Source of the DNA: Casuarina equisetifolia
Taxonomy: Eukaryota; Streptophyta; Magnoliopsida; Fagales; Casuarinaceae
Assembly (NCBI GenBank): GCA_028551475.1
Contig: CM052362.1
Location: 2,860,166 to 2,924,165, forward strand
DNA length: 64,000 bases
Direction of reading: 5' to 3'
The notes under the pieces are model-generated. The model was not told the origin of the DNA, did not search any database, and saw only the letters and a list, made by a program, of their open reading frames with translations. Both the position numbers and the translations under genes were made by a program. Shown here piece after piece: positions 11,740-24,004 of this stretch; positions within the stretch are counted from its first letter, which is position 1; every line of letters starts with the position of its first letter.

Positions 11740-12050
11740 GAGAACGTTGTATTCCAAACTATGCAACTTTGGTGATGGCACATGTATCTTTTTCTTCTTT
11801 TTGGGAATAGTGGAGGATTTTCTTGAAATGGATGTCTTCGTATTCTTTCCCCATGATTTCTGCTGCACTATTAAGCCCAAGAACAGACAAAACAGAGTCA
11901 TTTACTCCTGTCATCTATAAAATTGTTCTATCATCAATGGCAAGGTCTTTTTTTCTCTATTGTTCCCCTCTTTATCCTTTCAATTCACTCGTAAATTCGA
12001 AGAATAGAAGAATATTTTCATAGTTTAGTTTAACTTCTTTAGCAGAAGAA
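11740..12050 (+). repeat. Recurrent ~480-bp unit, copy 1 (partial)
   Basis: The landmarks gcaactttggtgatggcacatgtatct, tggatgtcttcgtattc, gatttctgctgcactattaagcccaag and acagagtcattta also occur at 14100-14600, 15225-15745 and 51520-51940. The 5' half is missing here. Confidence 0.7.
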
Positions 12051-13540
12051 GAAGCATTTTCCTGAACTCTCGTGCTGGAGCATTGAGACATTATGAATAA
12101 TTAAAAACAAAAACAAAAGAAGTAAGTAAACTTTGGTGGATCATATATCATTTTTTATGTTTTCAAGCAAGTGGTAGGTTTTTTACTGTGCCTTCCTTTT
12201 TCTTTTGAATATTGCTTTCATTATTTTTTTTCCATGATTTCCATTTTGATTTGTCCATTTTTCGGCATATTCTTTCCCATGATGTCCATTATTCAAACTT
12301 TTAAGTCATTTCGTCACTACTGTTGAGAGTTAAAAAAAAAAAAGAAAAAAAAAGTAGTCGCTTCTGCTAATTCATTTTTATTTTACTTTGGATTTTAAAT
12401 TTACAGTTGAATACAAATTGTTACATTAGTGTCCAATTCTTTAATTCCATTAAATTTCTCTCCAATTTCGTTCTTTAGTTCTATTGTTGTGCTTTTTTTT
12501 TTCCTTATTATTTGCTCGGTTTTTAGTTTATATCTACTATCATGCGACATTTATTTTAAATTTAACATTAAATCTATGAAACTATTAATTTCGGTAATTA
12601 ATATAAATATAAACTATAGCACATTACCATTGAGTGGTGAAGCTTCATATTTTAGATTTTGACAGTTTATATTTGTAAATTATTTATCACATTATAAGAT
12701 TATTAAACTTACATTCTTAATATAGTATCTATTTCTTTATCCTTACTCCTTTGAAGTGCTGTCATTTGCTATTGCTCTAGGTCGGAGCAGAAAATTACTT
12801 CGCAAATTGGCCTCTTCCTGACGCAGCTAGGCAATTGACAAGCCGGGTATCCAAAGATCATTTTTTTTTTTGGTCTTAGATTGTGAAGGATATTCAAAGA
12901 CCATAAGATCGCCTAAACTGGTTGTCTTGGTGATTTCTTCCAAAAACTTCTTTTTTGATTTCCCTGTGATTTCTGCAGCACCGTTGAGCTAAAGGAGGGA
13001 GAGAGAAAAAAAAAAGAGTCATTGCTTTTGCCATTTATGGTGAGTATAGGATGAGAGATCTATTGTAAGAAAAGATTGTTGAAAAAACTTAAAATAAAAA
13101 TCAAAGATTTAAAATTTTTGTGTTAATTTTTAGATTAAGTTTTTAAAACCCTTTTATGTAATGTCCGAGTTTAGGCTAAACTTACTCTTATCTTATTAAC
13201 GAAATGATTAATCGCTCTCCTTTTTCTTGCCTTTTGTTTTCTAGACTTGTTTGGCACATCTAGGATCATGCTTTCTATTCGTCTTCAATGTTCTCAGACA
13301 GCACCTTTGTGGTGATGGGGGTTTGTAGTCTTCTTCCGAGGCAAGCAGTAAGCCATATTGCTTCTCGTTTTTTCTTTTCCCTAATTGATTCTCTTAACAC
13401 TTCCTTCCAAATGCTTCTTTTTTATTTGTTTGTTTGTCTGCCAATATTCCGTTCGTGTTCCATACTTCAAACTTTAAGTCATTTCCCCGTGACAGTAAAA
13501 GTTTCTCTACCAAACTTTTATCATGATTAATTGAATTTGT
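12051..13540. other. AT-rich sequence with decayed copies of the recurrent unit
   Basis: Fragments near 12230-12320 and 12950-13010 (gatttctgcagcaccgttgagc) echo the recurrent unit. No gene, and no open frame with a recognisable domain, was found. Confidence 0.45.
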
Positions 13541-13790
13541 TAAGAATTTTTTTCTTCGAAATTATCTGCTTTGGTTTCAAGTTTCCATGGAGTGTTGCTT
13601 GTGAAAAGAAAACGAAAAACAAAAAAATGTACAATATGTTGAAGAGTTGTCTGTTTGCTGCCAATTTTCCTCCGTGTTATGTGCTTTAAACTTTCGGTCA
13701 TTGCACTAAAAGTTTCATAGCCAAACTCTGAAGTTGACTTGCCTGTGTATTTGCGCCTAAGTCTTTTCATAGCAGAAAATTACTTCATAA
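13540..13790 (+). repeat. Repeat shared with 50590-50800 and 50965-51200
   Basis: The landmarks gctttggtttcaagtttccatgg, cgaaaacaaaaaaatg.., gttgaagagttgtctgtttgctgccaat and actttcggtcattgcactaaaag recur in both 50-51 kb copies. The function is unknown. Its presence on both sides of the intact NLR suggests large-scale duplication of NLR flanks. Confidence 0.7.
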
Positions 13791-14099
13791 AAGATACATG
13801 TATCTTCTTAAGAAAATTACGAGACCAAGAGATTTCATCCTAAGGTATTTTAAGAAAATTCTAGAAACAGTAGAATTGAAAATTAATCAATTTTTATTTT
13901 AATATATCTATCAAAAAGTTATAAATTTGAAATATATTTAAACATACATTCTCAATTTAATATTTATTTCTTGACTCTTATTCTTTTAAAAGTATTGTCA
14001 TTTTCTGTTGCTCGAGGCCCAGCAGAAAATTACCTTGTAAATCTCAAGTACACTTACGTTAGACAAAAAAAAAAAAAATGATAATTCTATCTATTTATT

Positions 14100-14600
14100 T
14101 ATAATTATTTGTTTAAAATTTGGTCTTCCTCAACAATCTCAAGGTATCTCTTCATCCTTGGCACTGACTTGTTTTGCCATTTCTTACTGCATTACTTCTC
14201 TTGTCACTTTTCTGTGTTCCTTGCAACTTCATCTGAAACTTCCATCAGTTCTATCATTATGTTCCCCTAATCAATTAGTTCGAATTGGCTTTTCAAAACC
14301 ACTCTTATCTGCAGGAGTTGACGAAGACATTGTCTTCCTCACCTCTTCTACACCGTTTAATCCATATGCAACTTTTGTGTTGGGACATGTATTTTTTTTC
14401 TCCTTTTCTGGACAAGTGATGGGTTTTCTTTTGAATGGTTGTCTTTATATTTTCCTTCCCCTGATTTTTGTAGCACTATTGAACTCAAAGAAAAGAGAAA
14501 ACAGAGTCATTTGCTTCTCTCATACATAACATTGTCCTGTGATCAGTTCTCTCTCATTCATTGTTCAAATCAATGAATCTTAATTTGTGCTTGACAGATC
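14100..14600 (+). repeat. Recurrent ~480-bp unit, copy 2
   Basis: This runs from ggtcttcctcaacaatctc to gattctctctcattca-like words and shares ctcatctgaaac, gacgaagacattgtcttcctc and ctccttttc..caagtg with copies 3 and 4. A 123-codon frame (14158-14529) is open here but is closed in copy 3, so I do not call a gene. Confidence 0.75.
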
Positions 14601-15224
14601 TATGCACAGCCTTACCTTGATTGATGCAGTTCATGATTCATTTTACTGGTGAAAGATTGTGTAATTTAAAAATTAAAAAAAAAATGGTGGCATTTCAAAA
14701 GAACTCGTATAAATTGAAGATAGTGCTAGTATGAACTCCTATGAGAAAAAGAGTAATTGGTGTGGTTATTTTGTTTATTTGCTTGAAGGTAAGATCCAAC
14801 ATTTCTCTGCCCTCTATGTATGTTATATACATAATTAATGCTTCACCTGTAATTTCTGTTTTTAACGTTTCAGTCTAGGTTTGTCGTTTTAGTCCCATGA
14901 TGATTTGTTATCATAATCTATGCTCACCTTCAATCTTTATTGGTGTTGTCTTTTTAAAATTATTTCATCTCAAGATATTTTAAAAATTTTGAAAAAATTA
15001 GGATTAATAACAAATCATATTTTTATTGTAATGTGTCTACTAGAAGTTAGAAGTTTGAAAGATATTCTCAATCTAGTACTTATTTCTTAATTTTTTTTCT
15101 TTTTGAAAGTGTTACCATTTTCTATTGCTATGAGCCGTGGCAGGAAATTGTTTCCTAAATCTCAAGTAAACTCACACCAGACAAAAATGATAACTCTATC
15201 CAATTATTTGTGGTTTATTTGTTC
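14601..15224. other. AT-rich spacer between unit copies
   Basis: The segment at 15090-15180 repeats 13980-14070 (tattgtcattttct.., then aaatctcaagta), so copies 2 and 3 form a tandem duplication with a period of about 1.1 kb. No gene was seen. Confidence 0.5.
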
Positions 15225-15745
15225 AAAATTTGGTCTTCGTCAACAAGCTCAACGTCTCTCTTCATCCTTATAATCGACCTGATTTGCCATATCTTACTTC
15301 ACTGCTTTATTAATCACCTTACCGTGTCGCCCTGCAGCTTCATCTGAAACTTTCATCCGTTCTATCCTTACGTTTCCCTAATCAAGCTGTTCAGAATGGC
15401 TTTTCAAAATGACTCTCGTCTGGAGGAGTTGACGAAGACATTGTCTTCCTCACCTTTTCCACTACGTTTAATCAAATTGCAAATTTTGTGATGGGACATG
15501 TATCTTTTTCTCCTTTTCCAGGCAAGTGTTGGGTTTTCTTTTGAATGGTTTGTCTTCATATTTTTTTTCCCGTGATTTCTACAGCACTATTGAGCCCAAG
15601 GCAAGAGAAAACAGAGTCATTTACTTCTACCATCCATAATATTGTCCTGTGATCAATTCTCTCTCATTCATCGATCAGATCGATGAATCTTAATTTGTGC
15701 TTGGCAGATCTATGCATAACATTACCTTGGTGATGCAATTCATCA
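15225..15745 (+). repeat. Recurrent ~480-bp unit, copy 3
   Basis: It shares all landmarks of copy 2, including gacgaagacattgtcttcctc, but has indels and stops in the frame that is open in copy 2. Confidence 0.75.
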
Positions 15746-15980
15746 TTCATTTTCCTTCTGAAAGATTGTGTAATTTAAAAATGAAAAATAAAATGGTGAT
15801 ATTTAAAAAGAACTCGTACGTACGAGGTGCCAAATTACATTGAATGTAAAGCCTAAATTGTATTGGTGTAATTTCCTAGCGAATCCAAATAGTAACTTTA
15901 CTTTTGGATGGTAGTAATTTTTTCTTCTTTTTTACATTCCTCTAGTATATTTCCAGAGAGGTTAGAGTTGAGTAACTCAC

Positions 15981-16543
15981 GTTCCGACAAGCGAACAATG
16001 GCTGCATGAAGACATTCATGCCGTTCCTTCCTTGGTAGGAGCATTCGGGAGCAGCTTCTAGGATGGATTCAGCAATCTTGCAAAATCTTCTGTCCGTGGC
16101 CAAAAGGATTGGGGATCCTTCAGACTCATTTACCGCTAAGGTAGTCCTGCTTCTTTTTCAATAAGTAGATTCGCAACCTCATGATGATCACTTCTCACAG
16201 CATCATGCAACACCGTATCCTTGGCTTTGTTCACCGTCTCTTTCAGCACAGTCGATGAAATTGAATGACTGATTAGGAGTTTTATGATTTCCGAATGCCC
16301 TAGCTTTGCTGCAACATGCATTGGAGTGTCACCTTTCCCGTTCCCAATACAAATAAGTGATCGATCCAAGTTGATGAGCCATTCAACCAAGTCCTTCTGT
16401 TTGAGTTTTGTTGCATGTAAAATGTTGTCGTCTTCCAGGGTTACAGAGAACTGAAGGCTACTCGCCTCGGCATCTTCGAAGTATTTCTTGTCAAAATGTA
16501 AAATGTTGTCCTCAATTATATACATTTTTGCATGCATATTCAT
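15981..16543 (-). pseudogene. Ankyrin-repeat protein exon, ACD6/ITN1-like, frameshifted
   Basis: The minus-strand frame 16543-16136 (135 codons) contains ankyrin repeats with the signatures GDTPMHVAAKLGHSEIIKLL and DTVLHDAVRSDHHEVANLL. After the stop the homology resumes in another frame: LAVNESEGSPILLATDRRF, then ECSYQGRNGMNVF, and after a second frame slip HAAIVRLSE ending at a good splice donor (GTGAGT at 15980-15975). These phrases are typical of plant ACD6-type membrane ankyrin proteins. The transmembrane C-terminal (PGG) part is absent from the window. Two single-base slips and no clear 5' exon make it a pseudogene fragment, unless both slips are sequence errors. In the family the ankyrin repeats precede four membrane helices and act in defence signalling. 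Confidence 0.78.
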
Positions 16544-16559
16544 GAATAATAAATTATTT

Positions 16560-16909
16560 AAGTTTGTTGTGACATAATTGTTCTTTTACTCAATTGAATT
16601 TCTTGTTTTTGTGGAGCAAGTTTCAAACAAGAAATAATCTTGCAACAATTATTAAGTAGTTATAATTTCACAATAATTAGTAGTTACTCAATAGAGATTA
16701 AGTTCAAATTTTACTCCATCAAGTTGTGCTGATCATTAATGATTTTTTCTAGTCTTTCTATTTGAAGAACAAAGATTGGCCTTCCATGTGCTATAATTGT
16801 TTATTCATGTGAGTCCTCTTTAGTACATGTAGCCAATACCCTAGTGATTTAAAAAGTTGTATAAAAAATTAGATATGTATTTTCTTCTATAAACTTTACT
16901 AATGAAAGA
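16560..16909 (+). promoter_or_regulatory. Upstream region of the intact NLR
   Basis: This is AT-rich sequence of about 350 bp between the divergent ankyrin exon and the NLR start codon. The part at 16640-16720 (aattattaagtagtt.., ttactcaatagagattaagttc) recurs in diverged form near 6150, 9150 and 27890, as if an NLR 5' flank had been copied repeatedly. I cannot place a confident TATA box. Confidence 0.45.
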
Positions 16910-19696
16910 ATGGAGGTTGTTCTTGCTATTGCAGCGAAAATCTTTGAGTACTCAGTTGAACCGGTCGGACAATGGTTTTGTTATTCGGTTCACTACCCAA
17001 GCAACATTGAAAGTTTAAAAAATCGGGTAGAGGATTTGCATAATGCTAGAGAAAGGGTGGAACATTCCACTGCTGATGCTCTCAATAACTGTGAACAAAT
17101 TGAAGCGGATGTTAGACAGTGGTTGACAAAGGTGGATAGGATTACAGAAAAGGCCAGGGAAGTTCTTGTAGGAGAAGAAGAAGCTGGGTCGAGGTCCTCT
17201 AGTGGAGAATGCTTGAACTTGAAACTACGGTATCATCTAAGCCGGGAAGCAAAGAAGATAGTACAAGATATTGGTGAAGTCCTACAAAATGGCGGATTTA
17301 ACAGAGTTTCCTACCGCCCTGCTTTGCAGGGGACTGTGACAACGCCGGATACAAATTACCTAACTTTTAAGTCAAGAGAATCAACCGTGAAGGGACTTAT
17401 GAAAGCACTGGGAGATGTAAATATCAACGTGATTGGTGTGTGGGGAATGGGTGGCGTCGGAAAGACGACATTGGTGAGGGAAGTTGCTACGCAAGCGAAG
17501 GAGGGATTGTTCTTCGATAAGTTCGCCATGGCAGATGTGACACAGAGCCCACATATCAGAGGAATTCAAGTAGAAATTGCAGATATGCTAGACCTAAAAT
17601 TCAATGTCGAGAGTACACGCGGAAGAGCAGATCACCTGCGGAAGAGGTTAGCAAAAGACAGCAAGATACTTGTTATCCTGGATAATATATGGAAGACACT
17701 TGATTTGGACGAGATAGGAATTCCTTCTAAGGGATGCAAAATAGTACTGATATCCAGAATCCGAGATGTATTAGCCCACATGGGCATCGAGAAGTGCTTT
17801 GAACTTGATGTTTTACCTGAAGAAGAAGCATGGAATTTATTTGAGAAGATGGTGGGTGATTCTGTTAAAGACCCTCATTTTCAGCACACAGCCAGAGAGG
17901 TAGCCGAAAAGTGTGCGCAACTGCCCCTTGCTCTTGCAACGGTTTCTAAGGCATTAAAAGATAAGAGTTTATATGAGTGGAAGGATGCCCTGCAACAACT
18001 AGAATTACCCATTTCTCAAGGCCTCACAGAAATGCAGTCTACCATATATTCTTGTATAGAGCTGAGTTATAGATATCTTAAAAACCAAGAGAAGCAACTC
18101 TTGTTTTTGCATTGTGCTGACATGCAGGAAACCATTAGCCTTATGGACTTGTTGAAATACTCCTATGGTTTGGGTTTGTTTAATGGCATTTATACTTTGG
18201 AAGGCGCAAGAAATAGAACATACATGCTGGTTCGGTATCTAAAAGATTCTTGTCTGTTGCTAGATTGCCCTCCATTGGGAGATTGCTGTTATAGATCTGA
18301 GCATTTTCATATGCATGACATTCTTCGTGATGTTGCGAGATCAATTGCATTAGAGGATCATAATATGATTGTTGTGGAAGAAGAAAACAGGCTAAAAGAA
18401 CTGAATGATCAAGGTGTACTTAGAAAAGGCAAAGCATTCTCTATTTATGGTGGATATATTCATTTACTTCCCACTGAAATAGAATTTCCAGAATTAAAGT
18501 TCTTATTCGCTGATGGAAGAGGTTGTTCTTTGCAAATTCCAGACACTTTCTTTCAAGGGATGGGAGGGCTTAGAGTATTGGGTTTTAGAAAAATGCAACT
18601 TTCATCCCTTCCTTCATCTCTTCATTGCCTTACAAACCTACACACTTTGTGTTTGGATCATTGTGAGTTGAAAGACATAACTATAATTGGAAAGCTCAAG
18701 GATTTAGCAATTCTTAGCCTTCAAGGAGCCAATATTTTGCAACTGCCCAAAGAAATAGGCTTGTTAACTCATTTGCGGATGTTGGATTTGAGTAATTGTT
18801 TCCGACTTAGAGTGATTCCACCTGATGTCCTATCAAGCTTGGTGGAACTTGAAGAGTTGTATATGAGACAAACTTATGTTCAATGGGAAGTTGAAGGACT
18901 TGAGCGTGAAAGGAAAAATGCTACGCTTTCTGAGCTAAAGCATTTGTCCAAATTGGTCACTTTGGAGATGTGTATTCAAGATGCCACGCTACCAAAAGAT
19001 TTACTGTTTGAAAGGTTAGAAAGATATGCAATATCAATAGGAGGTGTTTGGAACTGGTCTACTGAGCATGAAATTTCAAGAACATTAGAATTGAGAAAGG
19101 AGACAAGCCTTCAATCAGAGCCCGGGATTAAAATGTTGTTGAAGAAAACGGAAAGTCTTTATTTAGATGAGTTGAAGGATGTCAATAGTATTGTAAACGA
19201 ATTGGAGGCAGATGGTTTTCAATTCCTGAAGCATCTCAAAATTAAAGGTAATTCTAAGATCAAGTACATCATGGACTTAGGCATTTCGGTTATTGCCTTT
19301 CCTAGCTTGGAGATACTTCTTCTTGAGCATGTGATTAGCTTGGAAGAAATATGTCGTTGTCCAGCTTCCCTGCCATCCTTCGGTAAGTTGAGAGTCGTTA
19401 AAATTGAAAAATGTGATAAACTGAAAATTTTCATTTCATCATCCATAGCTAGAGGACTTTCACTGTTGGAAGAATTGGAGATAACAGCTTGCCACAACAT
19501 GTCTGCAATAGTTGCCAAAGAAGGCGAAATAGATGACAAGCATATGACATTGTTCCCTCGATTGCATCACTTGGCATTGGCGGATCTTCCAAGCCTCAGA
19601 AGCTTTGTGAGCATTGAAAATTTATTCGTGACTGTTGCTAGAGAAATGATTTCAGAGGACAAGCATGATCTTCATACGCAAATTCAACATGAAGAG
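16910..19696 (+). CDS. CC-NBS-LRR disease resistance protein, exon 1 (At4g27190/RPS5-like)
   Basis: 929 codons are open from ATG to a splice donor (GAAGAG|GTAACT); without splicing the frame stops at 19720. Residues 1-150 are a coiled coil (SLKNRVEDLHNARERVEH.., EIEADVRQWL-type). The NBS has P-loop GMGGVGKTT (179-187), RNBS-A FFDKFAMADVT, kinase-2 LVILDNIW (D258), RNBS-B KIVLISRIRD (277-), QLPLA (337-341, where GLPLA is usual) and MHD at 468-470. LRRs follow from about residue 545. CNL proteins are cytosolic or membrane-associated immune receptors that bind ADP/ATP and trigger cell death on pathogen recognition. All nucleotide-binding motifs are present, so this copy could be functional. The exon ends in phase 0, matching the LRR exons downstream. 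The unusual points are the Q in QLPLA and the number of LRR exons that follow. Confidence 0.93.
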
Positions 19697-20751
19697 GTAA
19701 CTAAAGTCTTGTTCATCTAACAATTATCCAACACACTTGACGCATGTCCACATAGATATCTGAAGGACACTATCTCAGTGATAAATATTTGACTTTGTCA
19801 ATTAAGATGTTGCTGCAGGTCTCGTAAATAAAATTGATGATATTATTTATCATTTACATGAGATCAGTTCGTAATATTGCTCCCAAATTACTTAGTTATT
19901 TGTTGCTTGTAACAGCTCAAGCAAATCTTCTTTCAATAATTCACATCTTCCAACATTACAGCCACATAATTAACCTTCAAGTTGTTGTGATATTTGATGT
20001 TTACGAGGTCCTGGAATCATTACAACATTGATGATCTCTTGTCAAATTTTAATCAAGAATCCACATACTTGTGGGAGGCATGGGGCTTAAGTGAGGTTAT
20101 AGCTGAAGATACCGAATCCTTGTTCAAATTTATCAAGCTGAACTTAAATATGCATGCTGACTGTTGTATACATTTCTTTTGTATTCAGCAATGATTATAC
20201 CATTAAGAACTTACAAAAATGAACTTGTTGATAAAATCATAATCACACCTATCTCAATTGTAATAACTTTTCTGTTCATGATATGCAAATATGTAACTTA
20301 TTATATCCAAACGTCTATGGAGCCTGTGTTATATGCAAAGGCATCTTAATAACATACGGGCTTGTGTTTTGGTGTATTAAAGGCCATTTTTTTAAGCTGC
20401 AAGTCTAGTTCCAATTGCTCTTACACAGTATGTTTAAAATAGAAGATAAAGAATTATAGTATATGCAAGCATATTTTTTAAAGACATTTTAGCCTCATAT
20501 CATAAACTTTTAGGAAAATAAATCTCAATAAACCACAAATAAGTAGCTGAAGAATTTCATGAATTACAAATTATGAAACCCAAATGTGTAGTGATGAATA
20601 TATCTTCTTGTTTAATCTTTCCTCTCATAGCATGCTATGTAACCGTGGCTAAAAAGCTTTAGTTTTCCTTAAATGATGGAGAATGATATGCATAATCTTG
20701 CTTGTGCATCTCTTAGGTTGTTTAAGAATAAAGAACTAATTGTTGTTGCAG
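19697..20751 (+). other. Intron 1 of the intact NLR
   Basis: It runs from GTAACT after exon 1 to TTGTTGTTGCAG before the next LRR exon, 1,055 bp, AT-rich. The small open frames inside have no recognisable content. Confidence 0.75.
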
Positions 20752-21288
20752 GTTGTGTTCCTCAACTTTTCCAAGGTGGCATTATCCTCGATTGGAATAG
20801 AAGAAACACGGCTTAACCAACATTGCACAAGGTCTTCCAACAGATTGAGAAACATGCCAACAACTAATTGTTTTCAAAATTTGTTGTTATTGCATTTCAA
20901 GGGATGTCGCAACGTAAAACATCTACTATCGTTCTCTGTGGCTAAGTTGATGGTGCTGCTCAAACATCTTCAAATAGAGAATTGTATAGCTATGGAAGAG
21001 ATACTACTTACAGAATCCTTGGGATTTGAAGAAGAAAGAATTCCTAAGATATTGTTCCCTCGATTAGAAAGCTTACACTTATGTCATCTTCCAATCCTCA
21101 AAAGATTTTGTACGGGAAGTGACATTGAATTCTCTTCTTTGAAGGAACTGAAACTTCAAGGTTGTCCCAGTTTAAAGACGTTCATATGCAAATCTATCAA
21201 TCCAGGAACAATGGTCAGCAAAAAACTCAAGATAATAAGTACAGAGGAGATTCCCGATACTGCTGTGGAATCTCTCTTTAATGAATTG
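20752..21288 (+). CDS. NLR exon 2: LRR segment
   Basis: 537 nt (179 codons, phase 0 at both ends) between TTGTTGCAG and ATTG|GTAATG. The content is LRR of the plant CNL C-terminal type, e.g. FQNLLLLHFKGCRNVKHLLS, then KHLQIENCIAMEEILL, FPRLESLHLCHLPILKRFC and SLKELKLQGCPSLKTF. A decayed counterpart is found in the second NLR locus at 53668-54153. The exon is longer than the seven modules that follow and differs in its first half, so it looks like the parent layout rather than one of the tandem copies. Confidence 0.85.
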
Positions 21289-21442
21289 GTAATGGTCTTT
21301 TACTTATCCCAACATTTTCTTCACATTGTTTTAGATTTGAAAGCAAGAATCTCTGGCAATGATGCTACTTTGTATATATCTTCTCCACTAAGTGAGTTGT
21401 TATTATTCGGTATATCATCAACAAAAAAGATGAACCCTACAG

Positions 21443-21890
21443 GTGAAAACCATGTTGCATAACCAATTTGCTTTCGATTCCTTTTGCAAGCTTCAGTGTA
21501 TAAAAATTAAATATTGCAAAATCTTGTGAATGTTTTTCAATTCAGAATGCTGGGGAGATTTTGGAGCCCAGAAAAAGCCTTTGTAGGTGATTTTAGCTCA
21601 CTGCAAATACTATCTGAGGTGAAAGGTTTTGAAGAAATAATTTCTAAGTTGTCATTCTCTGATCTAGAAATTTTAGTCCTGAACGTCTTTCTATCCTTAA
21701 AAGATTCCAGATCAAAGATGATGTTGGGTTTCCATGTTTTAAGAAACTGAAAATAAACTATTGCCCTGGATAAAAGACATTCAAATCAAACCCTGTTACT
21801 TCGGGGATGAGGCTAACAAAAAATTCAAGAAAATTGGTCTAGAGGATAGCTTGAATACTATGTGGAAGCTCTTTCCAGTGAAATGCTAAA
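21443..21890 (+). pseudogene. Dead LRR exon in the intact NLR
   Basis: After an acceptor-like CCTACAG the sequence matches the LRR modules downstream (HNQFAFDSFCKLQ, then a stop; later SDLEILVLNVF, LKDSR). It has lost about 60 nt near its start, carries a TGA soon after, and ends without the usual AATCAAATG|GT donor. Including it would truncate the protein, so I expect it to be skipped. Confidence 0.75.
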
Positions 21891-22041
21891 TATTTTTCTA
21901 GTTATCCTGAACGTTTTGCATTATGTGGGTTTAATGTTTAAAGTTAAATCTTTGGCAAGTTTCACTTTATGTATCTTGTCTGTCATTAAGTATGTTATTG
22001 CAGCTATGGCATGTGATTAACAAACAAGATGAACCCTACAG

Positions 22042-22536
22042 GTTGGATTCCCCAGTTTGGAAGTATTGGGAATCGCCGGTATTGTTGACGCGAAAATCAT
22101 ATTTCACAACCAAATTGCCATGGAGTCCTTTTGCAAGCTTCAAAGTGTAACAATTCAAGGTTGTGAAAAGCTTATTACTGTCTTTCAATCTAATATCTTG
22201 GCAAGATTTCATAGTCTGGAACATCTTGGCATATATGGTTGTAGCTCATTGCAAGAAGTGTCCGAGCTACTAGAATTTGAAGAAATAATTCCTAAGATGT
22301 CATTTCCTCAACTAAAGAGTCTATACTTGGAACATCTTCCAATCCTCAAAAGATTCTGCATGGGAAACAACATCGACTTTCCATCTTTGAAGAGTCTATA
22401 TATAAAAGGTTGCCCTCAATTAAAGACATTTATATGCAAACCTGTCAGTTCAAAAATGAAAATCAACAAAAAATTGAAAGAAATAAGTACAGGGGAGAGC
22501 TCATGTGCTATGATGGAACCTTTCTTTAATCAAATG
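22042..22536 (+). CDS. NLR exon, tandem LRR module 1
   Basis: 495 nt, phase 0, between CCCTACAG and AATCAAATG|GTAAAT. The 165-residue module contains SFCKLQSVTIQGCEKLITVF, RFHSLEHLGIYGCSSLQEV, FPQLKSLYLEHLPILKRFC, FPSLKSLYIKGCPQLKTF and a tail ending FNQM. It is the first of seven near-copies. As C-terminal LRR of an NLR it would help form the recognition surface. Confidence 0.85.
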
Positions 22537-22697
22537 GTAAATCTTTGCTCATTTATCTCGCTATTTTTGTTTTCTATTGCTTTAGAGTTGAAAATCAATA
22601 ATCTTTAGCTATAATTTTCTTTTTCTGTATGTTTTCTACGATTATGTGAGTTATTATGGTTAGGGCATGTTATTAACAAACAGGTTGAACCCTACAG

Positions 22698-23192
22698 GTT
22701 GCATTCCCCTGCTTGGAAGTATTGCAAATTGTTGATGTTGTTGACATGAAAATCATATGGCATGACCAAATTGCCTCGGATTCCTTTTGCAAGCTTCGGA
22801 GTATAACAATTAAAGGTTGTGTAAATCTGACAAATGTCTTTCAGTCTAAGATGCTAGCGACATTACATAGTCTGGAACACCTTGGTATTTATGATTGTAG
22901 CTCATTGCAAGAAGTATCTAAAGTACAAGAAATTGAAGAAATAATTCCTAAGATGTTGTTCCTGCGACTAGAAAGTCTATCCTTAGAACGTCTTCAAATC
23001 CTCAAAAGATTTTGCATGGGAAATGAGATCAAATTTCCATCTTTGAAGAATTTGTATATAACGAGTTGCCCCAGATTAAAGACATTCATAGCAAAACCAA
23101 CGAACTCAGAAATGATAGCCAACAAAGAACTTGGGCAAATAAATACAGGGGAGAGCTCACACAATGCTGTAGAACCTTTCTTCAGTCAAATG
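22698..23192 (+). CDS. NLR exon, tandem LRR module 2
   Basis: 495 nt, phase 0, from CCTACAG to AGTCAAATG|GTAAAT. It has the same layout as module 1, with substitutions scattered through the LRR faces (e.g. ATLHSLEHLGIYDCSSLQEV, RLESLSLERLQILKRFC). The intron before it is 161 bp. Confidence 0.85.
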
Positions 23193-23354
23193 GTAAATCT
23201 TTTCTCACTTATCTTTCTGTTTCATTTCCCTTGCGTTAGAGTAAAAAATTAAAGAGATTTAGCGACAGTCAAATTCTCTATGTATTTTGTTTGCCATTAT
23301 ATGTGAGTCATTATGGTTAGGACTTGTCATTAACAAACATGATGAAACCCACAG

Positions 23355-23849
23355 GTTGCGTTCCCTAGTTTGGAAGTATTGGGAATCATTGATATTGTTG
23401 ACATGGTAATCATATGGCACAACCAAAATGCCATGGATTCTTTTTGCAAGCTTCGAAGTGTAACTATTCAAGGTTGTGCAAATCTTGTGAATGTCTTTCA
23501 ATCTAATATGATGGCGAGGTTTCACAGTCTAGAACATCTCGGCATACATGATTGTAGCTTACTGCATGAAGTATCTGAACTACAAGAATTTGGAGAAATA
23601 ATTCCTAAGATGTTGTTCCCTCAATTAAAAAGTCTGTACCTAGAACGTCTCCCAATCCTGAGAAGATTCTGCATGGGAAACAATATCGAATTTCCATCTT
23701 TGAAGAATCTGTGTATAGAAGGGTGCTCCAGATTAAAGACATTCATATGCAAACCTGTCAATTCAGAAATGATAGTCAACAAAGGACTGAGCCAAACAAG
23801 TGCAGGGGGAAGCTCAAGTATTGTTAAGGAACTTTTCTTCAATCAAATG
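23355..23849 (+). CDS. NLR exon, tandem LRR module 3
   Basis: 495 nt, phase 0, from CCCACAG to AATCAAATG|GTAAAT. It keeps the module order (SFCKLRSVTIQGCANLVNVF, then RFHSLEHLGIHDC, LERLPILRRFC). It begins 657 bp after module 2, so exon and intron were copied together. Confidence 0.85.
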
Positions 23850-24004
23850 GTAAATTATTTCCTAATAATTTTGCTCATTCGTCTTTCATTGCTTCAGAGT
23901 TGAAGATCAAAAATATTTTTATCGATAGTTTTTATCATCTGTCAAGCATTCTATGAGTTATTACAATTAGAGCATATCATTAACAAACAGGATGAACCCT
24001 ACAG

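Noticed and set aside
14158..14529. 123-codon frame in the recurrent unit
   Set aside because: The equivalent frame is closed in the copy at 15225-15745 and differs in length in the copy at 51520, so coding is not supported.
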